Assembly: GCF_002099425.1 (NCBI RefSeq)
Contig: NW_018344251.1
Coordinates: forward strand, 410,001-474,000
Length of the DNA: 64,000 nucleotides
Source of the DNA: Phascolarctos cinereus
Taxonomy: Eukaryota > Chordata > Mammalia > Diprotodontia > Phascolarctidae
Reading direction: 5' to 3'
A model generated the notes under the pieces. That model was given only the letters and a program-made list of their open reading frames with translations. It made no database searches and was not told where the DNA came from. Made by a program: the position numbers and the translations under genes. Below are positions 58,905 through 64,000 of the stretch, in pieces. How positions within the stretch are numbered: the stretch's first letter is position 1; each line of letters begins with the position of its first letter.

Positions 58905-60466
58905 AGGAAAGAGGGAGGGAGGGAAGATAGGCAGGAAAGGAGGGAGGAAAAGGAAGAGAGGAAAGGAGGTAGGAACGGAAGATAGGCAGGAAAGGAGGGA
59001 GGAAAAGGAAGAGAGGAAAGGAGGTAGGAACAAAGGGAATGAGGAAGAGAAGAAGGGAAGGAGGAGAGAGAAACTGAGGTAAAAGAATGAACAAAGAGAT
59101 TATTAATAAAGTGTACCTAAAGGGCTAAAGATTTAAGGGGAGACTACTCCATCAGAAGAGAACACAGAACTGAGTTAATAATACTCCACTGACTAAACTC
59201 CATAATCCAACTTAAGTGGATTGCTATCTTTTGTGGGAAGGATGACTGTTCTCTCTTCCCTCAGTTCCTCATCTATGATATGAAGGGACTGGACTAGATA
59301 GAGGTGTCAAACTTGCCTCCTGGTTGTCCATGCAGCCCCAACCAGATTAAAATGTAATTGGGAAGTATTAAATAAAATACATATAAACATGACACAACAT
59401 AGGTAATGTTACTTTGCCGTTTTGGAAATCACAGTAGCTGACAGGGATTGTTTCTGAGTCTGACGTCACTGGACAAGGTGATCTTGAAGGCAACTTCTAG
59501 CTTAAGACCTATAATCCTTTTCCAAGTCATACGGTTTTTTTCCTGACACAGCACCACCAATTGAGAGTGGGAAGGAAACAAATCCGTTTTGATTCTTGTC
59601 AGTAGAACCAGTAGAGAAAGATATGGTTGTAATGGCGGCAAGTGACGGAGGGTTGGGATAGAGATGAAATTCATGTCTATAGTGAGATCTGCTGATCATC
59701 TGTGGGTTTAAACTAAAGTCTGTCATTAAGAACTGGCTACTTAACTGGACAGAAAACTCTTTTAATTAAAAGGGTTTTTGCAACTACTTCTAGATATCCC
59801 TTCATACTTATCAGTGAAACTGAGTAGTATTATTACCTCTCTACTAGCACGGAGGCAAAGGACGTCCTAAGTCACACGGTGAGTAAATGGTAGAGCTAAA
59901 ATTCACATAGCTGAGTGACACAGTGGATAGAGTGCCAGGCCCGGAGTCAGGAAGACCCAAGTTCAAATCTGGTCTCAGACACTTACTAGTTGTGTGACCC
60001 TGGGCAAGCCATTTAACCCTATTTGCCTCAGTTTCCTCAAATGTAAAATGAGCTGGGGAAGGAAATGTTCAACCACTCCAGTGTCTTTGCCAAGAAAACC
60101 CCAAATGGGGTTACAAAGAATCAGACACGACTGAACAACAACAGAAATCACATTCACGGGCTTTGAATGTATACCTTTTTTGCTACAAACAATCCACTGA
60201 ACTACAAACACTGAGTCATCCAAAACTCAAAAGACAGCATTCTGCATCGCTTCTAACAAAGGTGCTAAAGACTGAAACGGATTTCAAGAAAGACAATGGG
60301 CACCTGGCGGAAGCAGTCCTCTGGAAATAAAGTGCTCACCTGTAAATCCAGAAATAAACTGTGACACTTCATCCTGAGCATCGCAACCAGCTTGTTCCGC
60401 ATGTTCTTCCCTGCTCTGACGCTGCGGTCAAAGGAAAGGCTGGTTCTGATGGAAGTACGGGAGTAG
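45376..60466 (-). CDS. TERT: TERT (telomerase reverse transcriptase), exons 12-16
   Basis: Five exons on the - strand join in frame: 60466-60340 (127 bp), 58292-58231 (62 bp), 51717-51593 (125 bp), 49178-49041 (138 bp) and 45479-45376 (104 bp to the stop). The four internal lengths equal those I recall for human exons 12-15. They encode the last 185 residues or so: the end of the RT domain fold and the C-terminal extension (thumb), which holds the RNA-DNA duplex and is needed for processivity. TERT copies telomere repeats from the telomerase RNA in the nucleus. The catalytic motifs and N-terminal domains lie beyond 64000. No stop or frameshift is seen. Order and direction next to SLC6A18 match human. 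I judged orthology from remembered human sequence. Confidence 0.95.
45960..46560 (+). repeat. L1 3'UTR fragment
   Basis: Contains the L1 3'UTR landmarks tggaatgaaatggaatatta, ccaaaaccagaagaacactt and tatatgatgaccataataat, which are complements of text in the intron 5 L1 (15650-15780 region) and of 130-475. It is antisense to TERT and adjoins an L1 piece of opposite orientation at about 46600. Confidence 0.65.
46755..47020 (-). repeat. SINE with RTE-type tail inside an L1
   Basis: Tail at left (aatcatgtctgactcttcat), body gttaagtgacttattcagga, head ccacctagctaaccc. Flanks aatcatcccc and attcatccccc suggest the target duplication. Confidence 0.85.
47840..48086 (-). repeat. SINE with RTE-type tail inside the same L1
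   Basis: Tail at left (ttttcagttgtgtctgactc), body gatttgcccagggtcacaca, head tagctgccc. TCTAGAAC occurs at both sides (47831-47838 and 48087-48094), an 8-bp target duplication, and the L1 text resumes after it. Confidence 0.88.
48603..48850 (+). repeat. SINE with RTE-type tail
   Basis: Head agcagctaggtggtacagtg, core gtgtgaccctgggcaagtca, tail gagctggacacaactgaaaa. It lies about 190 bp from TERT exon 15 on its 3' side and is antisense to TERT. Confidence 0.9.
49041..49178 (-). CDS. TERT: TERT exon 15
   Basis: Acceptor tttgtgtctgcag before 49178, donor GTAAGC after 49041 (- strand); phase 1 in and out. It encodes [40 protein letters not shown] and LGTLKM. The EAxQWLCxxAFLxKLxxHRxxY pattern is typical of vertebrate TERT thumbs. 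If the donor is skipped, the frame stays open for about 29 more codons. Confidence 0.95.
49179..51592. other. TERT intron 14
   Basis: 2.41 kb. 49322-49395 is A/T-rich with AAAT units. 50440-50610 and 50750-50935 are MIR copies in - orientation (agtgacttgcccagggtcac at 50846). The (AAGG)/(AAAG) tract is listed separately. The remainder shows nothing I can name. Confidence 0.6.
51276..51434. repeat. (AAGG)n-(AAAG)n microsatellite near TERT exon 14
   Basis: About 66 bp of (AAGG)n runs directly into about 93 bp of (AAAG)n, almost without interruption. In the TERT transcript it reads as pyrimidine (CTTT)n(CCTT)n, starting about 158 nt after the exon 14 splice donor. Its purity suggests high mutability. 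Confidence 0.97.
51593..51717 (-). CDS. TERT: TERT exon 14
   Basis: Acceptor tctctttcgttag before 51717, donor GTATGT after 51593; phase 2 in, phase 1 out. It encodes [20 protein letters not shown] and [22 protein letters not shown]. The FHAC, LPF.QQV.KNP.FFL.xISD and CYSILKAKN blocks are nearly as in human TERT. This is the core of the thumb domain. Confidence 0.97.
52000..52231. repeat. Tandem duplication, two units of 115 and 117 bp
   Basis: Unit 1 is 52000-52114 and unit 2 is 52115-52231. Each begins catctccctctggcttcccc. They differ by a 2-bp insertion (ctttctct versus ctcattctct) and about one substitution (tttatcacc versus tttagcacc). Such high identity shows a recent event. It lies in TERT intron 13, 280 bp from exon 14. 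Confidence 0.96.
54240..55775 (+). mobile_element. RTE/BovB-like LINE, internally deleted
   Basis: The left part encodes an endonuclease region: [20 protein letters not shown], the IGDWNAKV motif (near 54340), then the 136-codon open frame 54630-55040 with [20 protein letters not shown], which is typical of BovB/RTE. From 55100 the C-terminal region follows ([55 protein letters not shown]). The central reverse transcriptase part with YxDD is absent, so about 1 kb or more was lost near 55050-55090. The 3' end ggggtcatgaagagctggac leads into a (tatc) tail. Antisense to TERT, dead. Confidence 0.9.
56430..57112 (+). repeat. Two adjoining L1 3' ends
   Basis: Two similar purine-rich 3'UTR pieces follow each other. 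The first runs to a terminus near 56805 (taaaaatatatgtttaaaaa). The second runs from about 56810 to 57060 with the end gaatgttgaaaactaaaaat, then (AAAT)n to 57108. They are partly duplicates of each other, so either two insertions or a tandem L1 tail. Confidence 0.75.
57130..57345. mobile_element. Possible hAT-like MITE remnant
   Basis: gaggttcccaaagttggtga at the left and ttgaaaaactgttcata near the right resemble decayed CAGTGGTTCTCAAA-type ends; the interior has gggggctctggaacaatggg. The ends are too decayed to fix a boundary or target duplication. Confidence 0.35.
57462..57516. repeat. (GT)n with GC-rich end, possible Z-DNA tract
   Basis: About 40 bp of (GT)n followed by gcgcgtgcgcgca. 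The whole 55 bp alternates purine and pyrimidine, which is the sequence type that flips most readily to Z-DNA. Confidence 0.93.
57582..57785 (-). repeat. Non-LTR retrotransposon C-terminal fragment
   Basis: The - strand frame contains [20 protein letters not shown] and [15 protein letters not shown], the FxYLGSxLSxDGxIDxEIxxRIxKA motif that follows the reverse transcriptase in several LINE groups. It is a short fragment; I cannot assign the clade. Confidence 0.6.
58231..58292 (-). CDS. TERT: TERT exon 13 (62 bp)
   Basis: Acceptor gaccag before 58292 with a poor-looking pyrimidine tract (ctttttgctctttttcttcc further up), donor GTATGT after 58231; phase 0 in, phase 2 out. It encodes [20 protein letters not shown] plus two bases of Arg. 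Human has [20 protein letters not shown] as I recall it. Confidence 0.95.
58714..59075. repeat. Long purine tract with a 55-bp tandem duplication
   Basis: About 360 bp of nearly pure purine: (GGAA)/(GGGA) units, (GA)n near 58827-58851, (AAAG)n at 58852-58905, then mixed. Inside it, 58922-58976 and 58977-59031 are two essentially identical 55-bp units (each starting ggaagataggcaggaaagga). In the TERT transcript it is a pyrimidine tract upstream of exon 13, starting about 420 nt from the acceptor. Confidence 0.95.
59305..59445. repeat. hAT-like element fragment (tgtcaaac family)
   Basis: Left end agaggtgtcaaacttgcctc and interior ccagattaaaatgtaattgg match the copy at 34105-34305. The right end is not clear. 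Confidence 0.5.
59906..60145 (+). repeat. SINE with RTE-type tail
   Basis: Head catagctgagtgacacagtg, core gtgtgaccctgggcaagcca, tail caaagaatcagacacgactg and aacaacaac. It ends about 195 bp from TERT exon 12 (3' side in the transcript). Confidence 0.9.
60340..60466 (-). CDS. TERT: TERT exon 12
   Basis: Acceptor gttatctctctcag before 60466, donor GTGAGC after 60340; phase 1 in, phase 0 out. After a split codon it encodes [40 protein letters not shown] and LQ. The (Y)xRTSIRxSLxFxR and [10 protein letters not shown] blocks match TERT. Length 127 bp as in human. Confidence 0.96.
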
Positions 60467-63400
60467 CTGAGAGAGATAACAGAAGGCCCCGGTCAGGCTG
60501 TGCAGCTGCTCCCCCTCCTGCCCAGCTTTCCTGTCATTCAGGAAAGCGACCAGAGCAGCCGGGGACCCTGGGCAACACAAGAGGTAGCAAAGCAAACCAC
60601 TGCCGTCCCGCTCGGACACTGATGGAAGCAGCTTTGGACCCTGAACCTGAGAGCCTGGGGAACATCAGCTCTCGGATCCTCATCCTGGGAAACAGACAGT
60701 GTAGAGATGCAGCCTCGAGACTGCTTCCGTGGGTGTCTCAGCCACACCTACTAAAGACCCAGAAGAGAAAGTTCTTGCCACCAAAATCTTTGGCTCTGTC
60801 AAATGGGTCAACATCAAAAAAAATAGGATTTTCTCTGTGGAAATGACATGAAAATAGAAGTATTGACATCCACTTTGCTGCTGCACCCTAATGAGGCCCG
60901 TGGGACCCTTCCCACCTGTCTTGTAGCTAACACCTTCACAATGCTTGCTATGTGGTAGACACTTAATATGTGTTTCACTGACCAATTGAGGAGGAAAACA
61001 CTCAACTTCTATTTGACCCTGCTGCCATCACTTAATATTGCTCTAGGGGCTTCCCACAGAGAGAGAGATGAAGAGACATGTTCATTCCTGACTCTGCCAA
61101 ACTTCAGAGCTTCATTTCCAATGACCTGCTGGCCGTGTCTACCCATATCTCCTCGTCACGTCAAATGGTGCATCAAAAATCAAACTCATCCCTCTCCCCA
61201 AAGTGGATCGTCCTCCCGATTCCTTTTTTCTTTTACTGGCACTCTCCTAGCAATCCAGGCTTATAATCTTGGATTTACTTTTGTATTACTTTCTCCTTCA
61301 CTTCTCATATCTAAATCAGTCACAAAGTCTTCTTGACTCTACTTTTACATTATCTGTTCAATACAGTTCTTCCTTCCCATCAGTAATCCTCATTCAGGCC
61401 CCTTGTGCCTACATTATTACAAAAAGTCTCCTAATTTGATTCTTTGCCTCTTATCTCTACCCTCCAGTTCATGCTATGTATTCCTATGCTAAATTAAACT
61501 TCCTAAGACATCACTTTGATCAAGTCAGATAATCAACTCAGTTTCCCTACTCAAAAATCTGTGCCTACAGGATAAGAGCCCAAACTCCTTACCCTAGCCT
61601 CAAAGTCCTCAGAAGATCTATCTCTAGCCTCCCTTCCCAACATTTTCCTCAAAGGAACTCCAGCCAAACTCGTCCATTCATTGTTTCACAAGCAAACCTT
61701 TGCATCTAATTTATTGTCCCTGCCTAATGTAATCCTTCACAGCCTACCTCAAATCTTGACTTTTTCACATTTTCATGAGATCACTTATAATTTACATATA
61801 TTCTTTTGAAAACTTGCTAAGTAAATAATTTTTTTAAAAGTTTGAACATTAAAAAAGAAAGAAAGAAAACTTGGTTCACATCCTTTGAACACTTAACTAT
61901 TAGGGAGTGGCTCTTACTGTTATACATTTTTGTCAATTTCCTATTTTGGATATGACTTTTTTGGTGAAATTGGATACACTCTGTTATTTCTCTGATTTTA
62001 TTCACAAAGGCTTTATTTTGTTTTGTGACGTGAGCTTTTATAATCAGGTGCTTCAATATTTGGCACTTGTTGTAACTTACGGTGTAAGGCGTTGGTCTAA
62101 ATTTTAGAGTTTTCCCCAACAGATCCTGTGAAAAAGGGAGCCTTTCCTCCAATAATTTATGTTTTGAAGTTTGTCAAACACTGGGTTACTGTACAATATT
62201 GCTTCTATTTAGGGCATGAGCAGTATATTCAATATATCAAAATTTCTGTGTTTTGACCAATATAAGATAATTTTAACAATTAATGCTTTATAACTTGATC
62301 TAAGAAATGGCAATACATAGCATAGCCAGTAAGACGAACATCTGAATCTAGAGTTAGATGCTCCCCAGCTATATGACTCTGGGCAAGTCACTTTACCTTA
62401 TATCTGTAAAATGGGTATAGCACAGTCATTATGCAAAGGGTTGCGCAAACCTTAAAGTTGAAATATAAGCTGCTAATTTTATTCTGTCATATTTTTTTCC
62501 TTGAGATTTTAGGCCTTTTGTTCTTCTAAATGAGTCGTTACTATTTTGTCTAGTTCTGTAAGATATCCTCTTGATAATCTGATTGGCATTGCCCTAAGTC
62601 TGTAAATTAAATTAGTCATTTTTATTATATTAGGGTCCAACCATGACAAGTGACTACCTCTACAGTCATTTAAGTCTCCTGTTAATTCTATAAAAAGCAT
62701 TTTATAGGGGGCAGCTAGGTGGTGCCGTGGATACAGCACCGGCCCTGGATTCAGAAGGACCTGAGTTCAAATCCAGCCTCAGACACATAACACTTACTAG
62801 CTGTGTGACCCTGAGCAAGTCACTTAATCCCACTGGTTAGCAAAAAAAAAAAAAGGCATTTTATAACTGTATTTACATAAATTTTATGGTGGCAGACGTT
62901 TACTCCAAGGTCTTACGCATTTTGCAGTCTATGTAGAAACAAGATATCTACAGCATAAATTGGAGATAATCAATAGAGGGAAGGCTTAAGTATTAACAGG
63001 ATCAAGAAAAGCTTCTCACAGAAGATAATATTTTAATTGGGGCTTAAAGTCAAGGAAAATCAGGAGGCAGAGATGAGGAATGAGAATATTCCAGGCATGA
63101 GGGACAGCCAGTGAAAACGCCTAGAGTCTTAATCAATAACAGTTACAAGAATTATGGAAGCTTTTAAAATTGAGCTTTGGAGGAAAATAATGAGCACAAA
63201 CATTCCAATATATTTAAAATAGTCTAATAACTATAACCAGGTTTGCTATGAAAGCAAAATGGTAGTCAATGCTTAGAAAAATTTGTTAATAAGATGGATT
63301 TAAACAACAACCACCACCCAGTAATTACAGTATCTTTTTGGGAGGAGGGAGAAGATGTATAAAGAATTAACCAGACATTATCCAACAAATTTCCACAATA

Positions 63401-64000
63401 GCCTAACAATAAGGAAGAAGTATTAAAAGTATTATAGTTGGTATAAGAGGGAAATGGAAATACAATAAAGGTTTCATTTGACAATAAAGAAATGGAAACA
63501 AGATGTGAGTCTCTGACTTCGAATATTAAATATTATGTTAAATATTGCTTAATTATATTAAATAAAAGAGGAATTTTTTAAAAATGAGACCTTGTGAAAA
63601 CTCTAGACAAACTTAATTGGTGTTACCAATGACTCTGCTTAAAGCAGGTGGTTGATAAATTGCATCTATGAGAAGAAAAAAAATTCCACTGCCTGTGAAT
63701 AAAATTGATCTTCCTCTTTAGTAGGTAAATGCTGAGCGACTCTGGCATCTCTGGTGTATGGAACATGACCTTTCTATTGGGCCATGTCCTAAAGCATTCA
63801 GATGCTTAGATAAATGCACACAGCTGCATTAGTACCAATCATCCCTTAATGAGGGAAATGTGTGTTTTCTAAGGACCCAGTCCATCAAATTGAAACAAAA
63901 TAGAAGGAACACTTAAGCTGAGGACACACAGCTGATTACAGGATGTGAGAACAGTGCCTTTTTCCCTGCAGAGACCAGAAATCACTGGCCTCTCAGTCTC
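60467..64000. other. Part of TERT intron 11
   Basis: No exon 11 (189 bp in human; expected residues like VPEYGCVVNLRKT and PWCGLLLDT) is found on the - strand, so the intron is longer than 3.5 kb. 61340-61790 is L2-like in + orientation. 61870-62310 and 62480-62700 are L1 pieces in - orientation (cttttgttcttctaaatgag, then the tctgattggcattgcc run) separated by a MIR at 62310-62450. A SINE follows at 62707. 62870-64000 shows nothing I can name. Confidence 0.6.
62707..62855 (+). repeat. Short poly(A)-tailed SINE with 10-bp target duplication
   Basis: Head ggggcagctaggtggtgccg, B-box-like gagttcaaatccagcctcag, end in a 13-bp A run. GCATTTTATA flanks it perfectly (62697-62706, 62856-62865). It is inserted in or next to the L1 piece. 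Confidence 0.92.

Larger units (their letters stand above)
58293..60339. other. TERT intron 12
   Basis: 2.05 kb. 58410-58640 resembles an L2 3' end in + orientation (cacaaagtgtttggcacata). 59305-59445 is a piece of the tgtcaaac hAT-like family. The purine tract and one SINE are listed separately. 59450-59900 shows nothing I can name. Confidence 0.6.

Noticed and set aside
60467-64000. TERT exon 11 in the last 3.5 kb
   Set aside because: I searched the - strand for the expected residues of the exon and found none; the open frames at 62509-62739 and 63266-63484 are L1-derived or unassigned.

Overview
The window is vertebrate nuclear DNA, most likely from a marsupial. It is AT-rich and intron-rich. 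It is full of tRNA-type SINEs whose 3' tails match an RTE/BovB-like LINE that is also present here, together with L1s of the type I know from opossum and Australian marsupial genomes, and old L2 and MIR copies. I cannot name the species. Family names for repeats are from memory; all coordinates were read from the sequence.

Two host genes point toward each other. (1) SLC6A18 (B0AT3/XT2, a kidney apical neutral amino acid transporter) lies on the + strand. Exons 2 to 12 run from 7381 to the stop codon at 35210. Each exon is open, all intron phases join, and together they encode 561 residues from transmembrane helix 2 to the C-terminus. Exon 1 (N-terminus and TM1) is not in the 7.4 kb before exon 2, so it lies before base 1. 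(2) TERT (telomerase reverse transcriptase) lies on the - strand. Its last five coding exons, 12 to 16, run from 60466 down to the stop codon at 45376 and encode the C-terminal thumb domain. The four internal exons (127, 62, 125 and 138 bp) have the lengths I recall for human exons 12 to 15. Exon 11 and everything upstream lie beyond 64000. Convergent SLC6A18 and TERT is the order of human 5p15.33, so this block is conserved.

Layout: 1-7380 is SLC6A18 intron 1 and possibly upstream DNA, with L1 and L2 pieces, a (CT)n/(CTGT)n tract, a SINE and unassigned sequence. 7381-35210 holds SLC6A18 exons 2-12; intron 5 carries a nearly complete antisense L1 (about 6.8 kb) with a 261-bp element nested in it, and intron 6 carries a long inverted repeat. 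35211-45375 is the 10.2 kb intergenic space, filled with SINEs, L2, L1 ends and a hAT-like MITE. 45376-60466 holds TERT exons 16-12; the introns contain an L1 with two SINEs inside it, a (CCTT)/(CTTT) tract close to exon 14, a 115-117 bp tandem duplication, an internally deleted RTE, L1 3' ends and a large purine tract with its own 55-bp duplication. 60467-64000 is part of TERT intron 11.

The two genes share no pathway that can be read here; they are only neighbours. I found no new multigene system. The parts most worth a second look are the nested insertion in the intron 5 L1, the 180-bp inverted repeat in SLC6A18 intron 6, the SINE sitting 25 bp after the exon 9 splice donor, and the simple-repeat tracts close to TERT exons 13 and 14.
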